DNA from: Morella rubra
Lineage: Eukaryota > Streptophyta > Magnoliopsida > Fagales > Myricaceae
Length of the DNA stretch: 64,000 nucleotides
Reading direction: 5' to 3'
Assembly: GCA_003952965.2 (NCBI GenBank)
Contig: CM025851.1
Coordinates: forward strand, 8,597,647-8,661,646
The notes below the pieces were generated by a model. The model saw only the letters and a program-made list of their open reading frames with translations, had not been told where the DNA came from and searched no databases. Shown piece after piece: positions 38,880-49,858 of the stretch; position 1 is the first letter of the stretch, and every line of letters begins with the position of its first letter. A program made the position numbers and the translations under genes.

Positions 38880-41800
38880 ACAATGGATTTGGGATAATTT
38901 CGTGGAAGGAATGTATCAATGGGTTCCCTCCAACTGGCTTCTTGTTCCCTCGTGGCCTACTGCTTTTATTGGAGAATTTTATGTTTAGGGTCTGGCCAGA
39001 AAGAAGGTTTGTTTCCTTAAAATTCTACCCCTTACAATTTTATTATCGTTATAAAAATTTATCTTTTCTCATTTTTTTTAATTTTTAATTAAATTTTTAT
39101 TTTTTATTTTTTCACAGACTACTTAAAATTTTATTTCTAAATACCATAAATTGTCTAATCTTAAGTCCATCTCCTATAGAAAATATTATAAATAAATGAA
39201 CGAACCGATCGATTTAAGGTCACCGAGTGGGAAAAAAAAAATTGAGTCAAATTTTTAGTCATATCCACCAATCCTCTGCTTTCTTTTCAATTCCAAATTG
39301 CGTGACTCTTACAATCACAATAATTGTTTATCGGGATAATGAAGAGATAAACAGGCCAAGCCCAACGAATTAGCTCCCTGCTAGACTCGGCCCTGCCCAA
39401 TAGCAAATTGGTCTCAATTTTAAACAGCAATTAACAGCAACCTGTGGCCTGAATTGAGGAGATTACCATGCTTGCAATCCTCTCAATAAATTCAAAAAAA
39501 AAAAAATATAATTTTTCACAAATTTCAAAAACTTTTGTGAAAAAATTCAATCAGATATCTTTAAAATTTTTCCTCAATTTTTTACAAACAAAATAAAAAG
39601 TTGGCCCAAGGTCTTTTATGGGCTCATTAGTTTGATCCGAATTCTACTTCAGATATCACATTAGCCCGCACTTCAGTTAATACATCGGCTGCCCAACATT
39701 GTAATACCCCTGCTACGGAAAACGCATATAAATGCAAAGGAAAATAATAGCAAAGAAAGCTTTTCCCGTTACCTAAACAGTCGAAGTTTGTAAAGAACAA
39801 ATCCATTTTTCACAATCGTAAAATCATTTAGCCCGACCTCCACACTTGTCTATAACAACAAATGAAAGCGTACATGGCTTTCCATTGCATCCATATGTCA
39901 ATGATTCAAGAAAAAGTCATTTTCTAAATTTTGTTGGAGCAACTCATATAATTGTGCCATATGTGTTAGAATAAAGGCGAGGTGATCCGAGTAGAACTGT
40001 AAAAGGAAGCGGAGTGAGAACACTGCTCCGTTAAGAGAAATTATGCTAATCATTTTCCTAATTTTTTCAATATCTCAAATTGTAGTAATTTAAGTACAAT
40101 GTCTAATCACGTAAAATGTTGTGTCAATTATCTTTCTACTTTCTAATATCTTCTTAATTACCCTTGTTTAAGATACAAATCTCAGCATTTTTCTTGCAAA
40201 AACTATTCCTTTGTCTATCCAATCAATTTGACCTCTTTTGTTCGTTCCCTAAATAAAAATGAATCGCATTTTGTGAACCATGCCTTAAAAAAGTATTACG
40301 TAGAGGAGGCTGTTACACAGAATTATGGTGGGACCATGGTCCAATTTTGTGAAAAATAGTTCAAAATTAACATAAAATGGTACTAATTGCAAGTAGACTT
40401 TCTTTCATCTCGATTTACATTGATGATGTCTTGACCATATATTAATGTGCTAGGCCATTGTTTCATTTCGTCTAAAAAATACTCTGTACATGCGCTGTTA
40501 AATCTTGCATATATTTTATGGAGTGTTTTTAAAGTCTCGGAAGAATTCGAAAAGTCCTTGAAAGCTGGAGTTTCTCCATAAGCAATAAATCAAAAAGTGA
40601 CAACGAATAAGGTTCTTGTGAAAAAAAGACAACGAATAAGGTTGTTTTTTTTTTTTTTTCTACGCAACAAATAAGGTTGTTTTACATGGGACTAAACGAT
40701 CCTATTCTCGCAACCTTCTACAGCAAGGTTGTCGTGCTCCAAATCTCAAACTGCTAGATCGAGGGTGACTTTTGATTTGAAAATTTATTTAAAATTTGCA
40801 AAATACTTCAATAACTCTCTTCAAAAATAAAAAAAATTAAAAATTAAAACAACTTCTTTAAAATTCTTTAAAAACGGAAATGTCAAAACTAAACATGAAT
40901 AGTTTGACACCTAGAGCCAAACATTTATTCTAGCAATCTTTTAACTATCCATCCACGTGCTATCTATAGCACTCGTGACTCTCGACACGCTCCTGATCAA
41001 CATCATCTGATTCATTCTTGCAATCTTTTAGCTATCTACCCTCGTGCTATCTACTCGTGACTCTCGACATGCTCCTGATCACCATCTGAAAAATAAGGAA
41101 ACAATAGTTGATGAATTCGACAACTCAATAAGCAAAATCATTATACTAGTGTGTATTCATAATAGTAAAAGACAAAGTTTTGAAAATCTTTTTTTAAACT
41201 CTTGAAAATTGGTTTTTGGAAATTTCAATAAAACATTATTATCAACAAAACAATTTTATCTATATAATATAATACTATAGAAAATCCCTTTGTCAATGAA
41301 TGGGTCACATTTACCCCTGTAATAGAGTTGTGCAGCTGCTACTTAGCTAGGGTTTAACCAAACTAAGCCAATACTATGGGTATAATTCTCCTTTACTAAG
41401 GCTTGACAATATCCAAGAGTGCACCCGGGAAAAACTTACAAAATAAACTACTACGTTTTCAGAATGTGTGCACTCAGTGGGTTGCAATTGGTACCAATGC
41501 ACTATCTCTGTAAACTCTAGGCATCAGAGTTTGAAAATACATTACATATCATACTATAAACATCACTTTGAACTTTGTATCTTTCTATTATTACATGTAA
41601 CATAGTGCGCATAACATAAATAACTATGAACATAAAAAAGATTTGATTTAAACATTGAAAACCTCATGTAATATCATTGAACATAAAACAGGCTCATGTT
41701 TACACATTTCATGCTATAATCTTTAACAATTTTATCATATCATAATGCAAATAAAATTACGAGGATTTTTAATAAAACATGCAATTTCAAAAAATATCAC

Positions 41801-42558
41801 TTCAGTATCGTTTGAAAATTATAGTATAATAATCCTATTTACCTGGATCTTCAAGCAAATAAGCCTTCAACTTAGCACCCCCATAAACACAAAATTTAAC
41901 TTATTATAATACGATCAAACGAAGCCATAATTGAAACCTTAAATCTGACCGACAGGATTAAATCTAAAATTCACTGGTCAAATTCTAAAATATAAATTAT
42001 TTTATCTCGGACTTCCCTAAAATCCTCCAATTAAATTATATTCATCCTATTGATGTTAACTATATACCTATAAAATTCCATAGCCAAAGTCCACCTACAA
42101 CTCAGTCAGTAGAATTGATATCTATGTTCACAGAGTCAAAATAAATCAGTGCTTATAACTTCAAAAATTCATAACTATACCTACCGATATCTTTAAATCC
42201 TAAAATTTATACCAAAGCTATACATATTGGTGTTATACAAATATTCATAAAATTTCATACCGAAATTCGAAGCATAGCTATATCATCCGGTTCAAAACTA
42301 TAATAAAATAGGTCTACTATTCAAATGAGAGACCTAGATTTTTCTAAACATTCTCTTAACTCAAATTTCAATTACTCTAAAAACCCATCAAAATTGTCTC
42401 AAAATTCATGAAATAATTAGGCAATGACCAAGATGCTCTATGCTTTGATCTTAGATAACAATTTTGATAAAAAGAATATAAAAAAAAGTATAAAAAATTT
42501 ATAATACCTAACTTTGTGAGGGTGAGTACCGGAACCATAATTTTCATTCCAGTTCCAT
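38880..42558. other. Intergenic region upstream of MED15a
   Basis: It starts with the MED15a promoter region and then becomes AT-rich repetitive-looking DNA. It holds a tandem duplication at 40927-41088 and a triplicated 14-bp motif (CAACGAATAAGGTT-like) near 40600, 40630 and 40666 separated by A/T runs. The part from about 41090 to 42550 has the look of old retroelement DNA, but I could not assign it. No gene is supported. Confidence 0.5.
40927..41088. repeat. Tandem duplication of about 80 bp
   Basis: Copies at 40927-41009 and 41014-41088 both run from ATTCTxGCAATCTTTTA through CTCGTGACTCTCGACA to GCTCCTGATCA and CATCTG. The second copy lacks a few bases in the middle. Direct comparison shows the duplication clearly; its origin is unknown. 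Confidence 0.75.
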
Positions 42559-43728
42559 TGTTAGGGTCCCCGGTCAAGGACTCCAAAACAATCACCAACT
42601 CCTCCGCGCGATCCGCTCCAACACCACAATCGATCCTCCCGAACCGTTTCCAATAACACACGAGCGTGGTAAATAGGATCTAACACACAAGAAATGGATA
42701 ATTCCTCACTGTTATTACGAAGAACGTGGTCTAGGATTATTAGTCCTTCGAGCCACAAGAACACAAGAACACTCGTACTAGGGTTATTAGCCCAAGCACG
42801 CCCAACTTAAGAGGTTATTAGCCCCCAAGTCTATTGGCATAAACGTGCCTATGCCTGGCCAACTCTCTCAAGCTCTCTAAGCTTACAACTCAACTCTATG
42901 AATGGATGATTACTAATGCTCCTGAGGGTTGCTTATATAGGCATCCTCAGGAGCTTACAAAATCCTACCAACCCAATCAAATCAAATCTAAATCAAATCT
43001 ACAAGATTCTAAGGAAACAATTCCTAGAATCAAGGAGATTTGACGATACATTCCTAAAACAACTTAACTGAAAAGGAAACTAATCTTCTAGAGTTTAGGA
43101 GAAATCTCTTAAATCTAGAAGATATGATTTATTCAATCACTCACCACAAGGAAATCAATCTCTGAAGATATCTCCATAATGCACTTGATCTCGCCGCCGT
43201 CCGCCGCCCTACACGGTGGCGCCGCCGCCATACTCCTCCATAGGTGGTGATGCTCCTTCGACTCCCCAGGCCATGCTCGTTACATCCCGCTTGGTCACCG
43301 CTAAGGGTGGTGGTGCTCCGCCGCCGGAGGTGGCTGCTGTGGGTAGCCACTCTTGATCATCTTCTACTGGTTGGTTTGGCTGGTGGCCAAAGTCTTGCTG
43401 TGGCACTATGTCAAGGCCGGCCTTGGTGCTGGCCATAGGCTTGCCATGGCATGTCTGCAGCTGGCTGGCCGGTCTGCCAAGCATGGGCATTGCTGGGCTG
43501 TCATGGTCTGTCAAGGGTGCTGGTGCTCCTCGCTTGCGCGCGCGCGCGCTGATGCCATGGCATGGCTGTGGTGCTTCGGCCGCGCGCGCTATGGGCGTGT
43601 CATGTGCTTCGGTCGCGCGCGCTGTGGGCATGTCAGGAGCCCCCATGGGTGTCACTGGGGCCGCGTCTCGCAACTTATCCTCCTCGTCGTGGCCGTGTAG
43701 GCCATGGTCTTCACTTGGGATCCTTTCA
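42559..43728 (-). repeat. 3' LTR of the Ty3 element
   Basis: Read on the minus strand it runs from TGAAAGGATCC next to the polypurine tract to ...CCTAACA. A TATA motif (minus strand CTATATAAGC, 42933-42940) lies inside a 10-bp inverted repeat, GCTCCTGAGG / CCTCAGGAGC (42918-42927 and 42945-42954). The first 269 bp (43460-43728) have no partner in the other LTR. A conservative boundary based on homology alone would end at 43459. Confidence 0.75.
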
Positions 43729-46700
43729 TTCCCCCTTCCATTAAGTGTACCCTTGTCCTCAAGGGTAAAATGTGGGAACCTTAAGGCTATGTCATCATAA
43801 TCCTCCCAATTTGCTTCCTCTCTAGGTAGCCCTCCCCACTGCACCAATACTCTCCAGATCTTTCTTCTACTTCTCCCTCGTGGCACCATCTTGTATTCAA
43901 GAATCCTTGCGGGTTGCAGTAGCATTCTTCCTTCCTCATCGAAAGAAGGCAATTCCTCTACAATCAAGCTAGGATCCCCAACTCGTCTCTTGAGGAGAGA
44001 CACATGAAACACTGGGTGAAGTCTTGAGGTTGGTGGTAATTCCAACCGGTATGCAACTACTCCAACACGGGCAGCCACTTTGAATGGCCCATAGTACCTT
44101 TTCTCTAGTTTGTAGCTTGCCTTTCTCTTCATCGTCTTTTGACCATATGGTTGAAGCTTCAAGTACACAAAGTCCCCGGGCTCAAACTCTTCTAGTCTTC
44201 TCCCTTTATCATAATATTTCTTCATGCTCGATTGGGCCTTCTTAAGCTCCTTCTTTGCCTTGGCTAGTATCTCGTCTCTAGTTATCAAAGCTTCCTCCAC
44301 TTCCGCATTCTTAGCCGTACCCCTCTCATAAGCCACCATGGTAGGAGGCTTCCTCCCATACACCACTTCAAATGGGCTAAGTGTGATGGAAGAGTGGTAT
44401 GTTGTATTATACCAATATTCCGCCCATGACATGTAGTCCATCCACCTTGCTTGCTCATCATGGCAATAGCATCTCAAGTATTGTTCCAAGGTACGGTTGA
44501 CCACCTCTGTTTGGCCATCGGTCTGCGGGTGGTATGAAGAACTTGTCTTCATTTTGCTCCCTTGCAGTGTAAACACTTCCTTCCAAAAGGAACTCATGAA
44601 CACCCGATCCCGGTCCGTAACAATGGTCCTAGGGAAACCATGGAGCTTCACCACGTTGTCCACAAAGGCCTTAGCCACACTCTTCATTGTAAATGGATGC
44701 TTAAGGGGTATGAAGTGAGCATACTTACTTAAGCGATCCACGACCACCAAGATCACTTCGTACCCTTGACTTGCGGGCAAGCCCTCCACAAAATCCATGG
44801 ACAAGTCTTCCCATATAGCTTCCGGTATGGGTAAGGGCTGCAAGAGACCCGTAGGGGCCCTCGTATCATGTTTGGCCTTTTGACACACGTCACATTCCGC
44901 CACCCACTTCTTCACACTTCTCTTTAGGCCCTCCCAATAAAAGAAATGCTTGATCCTCATATAGGTCCTAAGCCATCCCGAATGACCACCTTCTTTGCTA
45001 TGGTGGAAGTGAGTGAGAATCTCCTTCCTCAAGTTTGGCACGTCGGGCACATAGACGTAGGACTTGTAGTAGATAAGCCCATCACGCCTTTTGAATCCGG
45101 TCACCCCATCACATGGGCTCTCAAGCTTCTCTATGATCTCTTGAGACCTTGCATCCAATTCCACGGCCTCTCTAAGCTTGTCCCATATCCTCCATTCAGC
45201 TCCACTCAAGGCCATAAGTTCGGCCTCATCTTCATACAAAGTCCACATCATTGGACTTCCCTCCTTCCTTGACAACGCATCAGCCACCTTATTCTCCTTG
45301 CCGGGCTGATATATGATGTCATACTCGAATCCCAGAAGCTTCACAAGAAACTTCTGTTGCTCTGGCGTCACGATCTTTTGTTCTAGCAAGTGTCTCAATG
45401 CTTGTTGATCGGTCACTATAGTGAACTTTCTTCCCAAGAGGTAAGGTCTCCATACCTTCACCGCATGCACGACCGCCAACATCTCTCTTGCATAAGTACT
45501 CCATGCTTTCTTCATTGGCCCTAAGGCCTTGGAGATATAAGCTATGGGCCTCCTTTCTTGAGCTAGTACCGCCCCAATCCCTTCTCCACTTGCATCCGTA
45601 TATACTTCAAATGGTTTCTTGAAGTCAGGCAAGGCCAAGACGGGTGTCTTGGTCATGGCTCTCTTCAAGTCCTCAAAGGCCCTCCTTCCATCTTCGGTCC
45701 ACTCGAAGCCCTCCTTTTTCAGCATGGAGGTAAGTGGCTTGGCTATCAATCCATAGCCTTGCACGAACCTTCGATAGTAGCCCGTCAAACCAAGGAATCC
45801 TCGTAGAGCCGACACATCCTTGGGTAAGGGCCAATCCACCATAGCTTCCACCTTCCGCTGGTCCACTTTTACTCCTTGGCCCGATATGATGTGGCCAAGG
45901 TACTCCAGCTCTTCTTGCATGAAGGCACATTTGGAAGCCTTGATGAAGAAGTGGTGCTCCCTCAAGATCACCAATACTCGCTCCAATTGCTCCAAGTGTT
46001 CCTCCACATTCTTCGAGTACACCAAGATGTCATCGAAGAATACTAGTACAAACTTTCTCAAGAATGGCTTGAATATGGCATTCATAGCCGCTTGGAAAGT
46101 TGAGGGGGCATTGCACAGCCCAAAAGGCATCACTAGGTACTCATAGTGGCCGGAATGAGTCCTAAATGCCGTCTTGTGGGTATCTTCCTCTTTCATCCGG
46201 ATTTGATGGTATCCGGCCCTTAAATCCAGCTTGGTGAACACATGAGCCCCATGCAACTCATCAAGCATCTCGTCCACCGTTGGTATGGGAAATCTATCCC
46301 TCACCGTTGCTTCATTCAATGCTCGGTAGTCGGTGCAAAAACGCCAACTTCCATCCTTCTTCCTCACAAGCAACACCGGTGACGAAAAGGGACTAGTGCT
46401 TGGTCGAATCAAGCCACTAGCCAACATCTCCTCCACTTGTCTTTCGATCTCACCCTTTTGAAAGTGAGCATACCGGTATGGTGGCACGTTCACCGGCTTA
46501 CTCGCATCTTTCAGCACAATGCGATGATCAAATTCCCTACTTGGTGGCAATGAAGTAGGTACCTCCAATACTTCCTTGTGTCTTTCTAACACCATCTTCA
46601 CACCTTGGGGCAGCTCCTCATTTCCATAACTATGCTTCTCTTCTTGCCCTTCATCTCCTCGGTTTTGGCTCATCACTATGGCGAAGCAATGAGCCCCACC

Positions 46701-47852
46701 CTTGCATAGTTTCTCAAACATATTGGCCTCGCAAGGCCTTGGCTCTTTTGATGCTAGAGCTGTCCACGTCCTCTTCTTCCCTCCTAGCTTGAACTCCATA
46801 GTCATCTTCTCATAGTCGGTGACGACTTTGCCAATGCCTCTTAGCCATGCATTGCCCAAGACAACATCTAGCCCCACCAATGAGAGTACATGAAGATCAG
46901 CCGCTATACGGACGCCTTGGACATTCATCTTCACAGTTCGCACTACCATCTCGCATCTTAGCTTTTCCCCGTTTGCCACCTTCACATCGAATGGCTCTAC
47001 TTCTTCCCCATGCAATCCCACTTTAGAAAGGATGCGGGAATTGATGAAGTTGTGGGTAGACCCACTATCCACCAATAATGTCACTTCATGCTTACCAACC
47101 CAAGCCATGAGTCGCATGGTTGAGGGCTTTTGCACGCCGGACATGGCATTGAGGCTCAACTCGGCTTCCTCACTTTCCTCATCGCTAGAGGACTCCCCAT
47201 GCCCGTGCTCTTCCTCACTTGTCTCCCCCACATGCTCCTCCTCTATCCCGATCATACACATGACCTTGGCTTTCTTGCATTGGTGATCGCGGCTCCACTT
47301 TTCACCACATTTGAAGCATAAGCCCTTCTTTATGTACTCATCAAGCTCCTCACGACTAAGCTTCTTTACTTCCTTCGCTTTGCTTCTCGAATCTCCCGTA
47401 GTCACCTCCTTTCCTTTCCAAGACCCCGTGGAATACAAGGGTTTAGAAACCTTGTTAGCCACTTGGTCCTTGACATGTCTTTTCTCGAAGTGATGACTTT
47501 CTTCAAGGATTTCAGCCATCCTCATTGCTTCTTGCAGCCTAGTGGGCTGCTTCAACTTGAGCTCCTTGGCAATCCATGGCTTTAAGCCATCCACGAAAGT
47601 GCCAATGAGTGCTTCTTCGGACCAACCCCTCACCAAGGTTTGGAGTTGTCGAAATTCCTCCACGTATGCATGCACCTTGCCTTCTTGCTTGAGCTTAGCT
47701 AGTTGGCCATGGTGGTTGATAATGGGCGAAGGCCCAAATTGCATAAGTAGCTCCTTCTCGAATGCCGTCCACCCGAGCCTTCTTCCTTCTTTCTCATATT
47801 GGGCCCGAATCCATCTCCACCATTTGCTTGCCTTCCCATCAGGAAGAAACAT
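43209..47852 (-). CDS. Ty3/gypsy Gag(C-term)-Pol polyprotein with chromodomain, 1547-codon open frame
   Basis: In order: retrotransposon Gag part (residues about 9-120, WWRWIRAQY), CCHC zinc knuckle (CFKCGEKWSRDHQC, 179-192), aspartic protease (VDSGSTHNFI, 261-270), reverse transcriptase with FFDD (605-608), RNase H (VYTDASGEGIGAVL, 750-763), and integrase. The integrase has H951/H957/C987/C990 and D1020, D1080, E1116, an exact D35E spacing. Next come a GPFKV...YRLELP segment and a chromodomain-like region (1315-1366: ARILEYK, VLVQWGG, ANWEDYDDI). The frame then crosses the polypurine tract and runs into the 3' LTR, adding about 180 residues rich in Ala and Pro. The 5' edge is a frame break inside gag, not a true start. 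The class is chromovirus; the clade is not resolved by eye. Confidence 0.93.
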   Translation of the reverse strand: MFLPDGKASKWWRWIRAQYEKEGRRLGWTAFEKELLMQFGPSPIINHHGQLAKLKQEGKVHAYVEEFRQLQTLVRGWSEEALIGTFVDGLKPWIAKELKLKQPTRLQEAMRMAEILEESHHFEKRHVKDQVANKVSKPLYSTGSWKGKEVTTGDSRSKAKEVKKLSREELDEYIKKGLCFKCGEKWSRDHQCKKAKVMCMIGIEEEHVGETSEEEHGHGESSSDEESEEAELSLNAMSGVQKPSTMRLMAWVGKHEVTLLVDSGSTHNFINSRILSKVGLHGEEVEPFDVKVANGEKLRCEMVVRTVKMNVQGVRIAADLHVLSLVGLDVVLGNAWLRGIGKVVTDYEKMTMEFKLGGKKRTWTALASKEPRPCEANMFEKLCKGGAHCFAIVMSQNRGDEGQEEKHSYGNEELPQGVKMVLERHKEVLEVPTSLPPSREFDHRIVLKDASKPVNVPPYRYAHFQKGEIERQVEEMLASGLIRPSTSPFSSPVLLVRKKDGSWRFCTDYRALNEATVRDRFPIPTVDEMLDELHGAHVFTKLDLRAGYHQIRMKEEDTHKTAFRTHSGHYEYLVMPFGLCNAPSTFQAAMNAIFKPFLRKFVLVFFDDILVYSKNVEEHLEQLERVLVILREHHFFIKASKCAFMQEELEYLGHIISGQGVKVDQRKVEAMVDWPLPKDVSALRGFLGLTGYYRRFVQGYGLIAKPLTSMLKKEGFEWTEDGRRAFEDLKRAMTKTPVLALPDFKKPFEVYTDASGEGIGAVLAQERRPIAYISKALGPMKKAWSTYAREMLAVVHAVKVWRPYLLGRKFTIVTDQQALRHLLEQKIVTPEQQKFLVKLLGFEYDIIYQPGKENKVADALSRKEGSPMMWTLYEDEAELMALSGAEWRIWDKLREAVELDARSQEIIEKLESPCDGVTGFKRRDGLIYYKSYVYVPDVPNLRKEILTHFHHSKEGGHSGWLRTYMRIKHFFYWEGLKRSVKKWVAECDVCQKAKHDTRAPTGLLQPLPIPEAIWEDLSMDFVEGLPASQGYEVILVVVDRLSKYAHFIPLKHPFTMKSVAKAFVDNVVKLHGFPRTIVTDRDRVFMSSFWKEVFTLQGSKMKTSSSYHPQTDGQTEVVNRTLEQYLRCYCHDEQARWMDYMSWAEYWYNTTYHSSITLSPFEVVYGRKPPTMVAYERGTAKNAEVEEALITRDEILAKAKKELKKAQSSMKKYYDKGRRLEEFEPGDFVYLKLQPYGQKTMKRKASYKLEKRYYGPFKVAARVGVVAYRLELPPTSRLHPVFHVSLLKRRVGDPSLIVEELPSFDEEGRMLLQPARILEYKMVPRGRSRRKIWRVLVQWGGLPREEANWEDYDDIALRFPHFTLEDKGTLNGRGNERIPSEDHGLHGHDEEDKLRDAAPVTPMGAPDMPTARATEAHDTPIARAAEAPQPCHGISARARKRGAPAPLTDHDSPAMPMLGRPASQLQTCHGKPMASTKAGLDIVPQQDFGHQPNQPVEDDQEWLPTAATSGGGAPPPLAVTKRDVTSMAWGVEGASPPMEEYGGGATV

Positions 47853-48616
47853 GCTGTGGCTACTCTCTCCGTCCTCGGTACTTCATAGACGTGAAAGTAG
47901 TGGTCCGCCTTATCGAGCCACTCATGAGGGTCACCACCATTGAACTTTGGGAAGTCAATTTTTGGTCTTCTTGGTCCTCGGTTGTTAAACCGATTTCCAT
48001 CATCGTCTTCATAGTCTCCTCTACGGTAGTGTGGCCTTCTAGGTCCTCGGTGGTTAAACCGATTTCCTTCATCTTCATCATAGTGGTTGTCTCTTCTCGG
48101 CCTCTCATGTCTTCTTGCATTTTCATGGGCCCGGCCATAGGGCATTTCCTCCCCATACCGACTCCCACCGAGTCTTTCCTCCGTCCTTGCATGGTCAGTA
48201 ACATCACGGTCAGACTCCTCCTCTTGCAGCCATCTCTCCACTACCTCGTGCTCATTCTCCACACGTCCGCCCAATCTAAGAGGTTGCCTTGGTCTAGGCT
48301 CTCCCCTTGTGGACTCAGAAATGTGAGTTTCCCTCCCATCAACGAGTTGCTCCTCTTCCACCCTTGGGGGTTGTACGCGGTTGTCCCCATTCGGTCCTCC
48401 TCCAAGTCTTGCCAATACTGCTTGCAAGTCTTGTCTCATGCCTTCCACCGCCTTCATGTTCTCCTCCGTAGCATTAGTGACGGAAGCGATGGCTCCTTGC
48501 ATGTGAGTCATGTTGGTACTATTCTCTGCTATCTTCTCCTTCATCCAAAGAGTGGATGACTCCAAAGCTTCAAAGCGGTCTCGGTTGGATGGAAAAGTAC
48601 TTGACCCGGTCTCCAT
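47840..48616 (-). pseudogene. Gag N-terminal part, out of frame with Pol by one base
   Basis: The frame opens at a likely ATG (48616, METGSSTFPSNRDRF). It carries a coiled-coil-like segment, an Arg/Asp-rich tract with two RFNxRGPRRP repeats, and the conserved start of the retrotransposon Gag domain (IDFPKFNGGDPHEWLDKADHYF). Near 47838-47845, inside the Gag domain just before the KWWRW motif, conserved coding moves to the next frame, so a single-base loss is likely. Everything downstream in this frame to 47699 is out-of-frame sequence. Confidence 0.8.
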
Positions 48617-48640
48617 TGGAATATGGGCTGCAACAACAAG

Positions 48641-48824
48641 TCCAACCTTGGGTTCTCTCCAAAATGAAGATCGAACCCCCTCCCACGAAGAACTTTGCAC
48701 GGACAACTTCCGACCTTGGGTTCTCTCCAAAAGAAGATCGAACCCCTCCTCCACCAAGAACGAAATAAGAACAAACTAGTTCCAACCTTGGGTTCTCTCC
48801 AAAATGAAGATCGAACCCCTCCTC
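48641..48824. repeat. Three copies of a 43-bp unit in the retrotransposon leader
   Basis: Units at about 48641-48684, 48710-48752 and 48781-48824 share CCTTGGGTTCTCTCCAAAA(TG)AAGATCGAACCCC. They lie between the primer-binding site and the gag start, in the untranslated leader where packaging and dimerisation signals reside in LTR retroelements. Function here is not shown. Confidence 0.85.
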
Positions 48825-48963
48825 AAATAATAATTCCAGCAATAATAAACAACTTTTAACTACAACAATCTCAACAAAGAGAATCAAAGTAAAGTTTGCT
48901 CGTGATTACCTCGCTTGAAGCGTAGAGATCTTCAAGCAACTCCTCTCAATGAAAGCACCAATT

Positions 48964-49858
48964 TGTTAGGGTCCCCGGTCAAGGACTCCAAAACAATCAC
49001 CAACTCCTCCGCGCGATCCGCTCCAACACCACAATCGATCCTCCCGAACCGTTTCCAATAACACACGAGCGTGGTAAATAGGATCTAACACACAAGAAAT
49101 GGATAATTCCTCACTGTTATTACGAAGAACGTGGTCTAGGATTATTAGTCCTTCGAGCCACAAGAACACAAGAACACTCGTACTAGGGTTATTAGCCCAA
49201 GAACGCCCAACTTAAGAGGTTATTAGCCCCCAAGTCTATTGGCATAAACGTGCCTATGCCTGGCCAACTCTCTCAAGCTCTCTAAACTTACAACTCAACT
49301 CTATGAATGGATGATTACTAATGCTCCTGAGGGTTGCTTATATAGGCATCCTCAGGAGCTTACAAAATCCTACCAACCCAATCAAATCAAATCTAAATCA
49401 AATCTACAAGATTCTAAGGAAACAATTCCTAGAATCAAGGAGATTTGACGATACATTCCTAAAACAACTTAACCGAAAAGGAAACTAATCTTCTAGAGTT
49501 TAGGAGAAATCTCTTAAATCTAGAAGATATGATTTATTCAATCACTCACCACAAGGAAATAATCTCTGAAGATATCTCCATAATGCACTTGATCTCGCCG
49601 CCGTCCGCCGCCCTACACGGTGGCGCCGCCGCCATACTCCTCCATAGGTGGTGATGCTCCTTCGACTCCCCCGGCCATGCTCGTTACATCCCGCTTGGTC
49701 ACCGCTAAGGGTGGTGGTGCTCCGCCGCCGGAGGTGGCTGCTGTGGGTAGCCACTCTTGATCATCTTCTACTGGTTGGTTTGGCTGGTGGCCAAAGTCTT
49801 GCTGTGGCACTATGTCAAGGCTTGGTGCTGGCCATAGGCTTGCCATGGCATGTCTGCA
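48964..49858 (-). repeat. 5' LTR of the Ty3 element, truncated at its outer end
   Basis: It matches 42559-43459 except for a handful of changes (including a 5-bp and a 1-bp deletion) and then stops abruptly at ...GTCTGCA / AATAAAAATAA. The outer part, which should hold the U3 start, is missing if the polypurine tract defines the LTR edge. TATA and hairpin elements are kept. Confidence 0.85.

Larger units (their letters stand above)
42559..49858 (-). mobile_element. Ty3/gypsy chromovirus LTR retrotransposon, 5'-truncated
   Basis: LTR homology covers 42559-43459 and 48964-49858, with TG...CA at the inner border. Over about 895 shared bases I count 4 substitutions and 2 small indels, so the insertion is young. 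Order on the minus strand: 5' LTR, primer-binding site starting TGGTGCTTTCA (from 48960), leader repeats, gag, protease, RT, RNase H, integrase, chromodomain, polypurine tract, 3' LTR. A purine run GGAAGGGGGAA at about 43729-43739 puts the true 3' LTR start near 43728, beyond the end of homology with the other LTR. The 5' LTR therefore appears to have lost its outer 270 bp or so. This also explains why no TSD is found. Two lesions (truncated 5' LTR, one gag frameshift) make autonomy unlikely. Confidence 0.93.

Noticed and set aside
47762..48559. Plus-strand 265-codon frame
   Set aside because: Antisense of the retrotransposon gag region, with no domain and low-complexity residues only.
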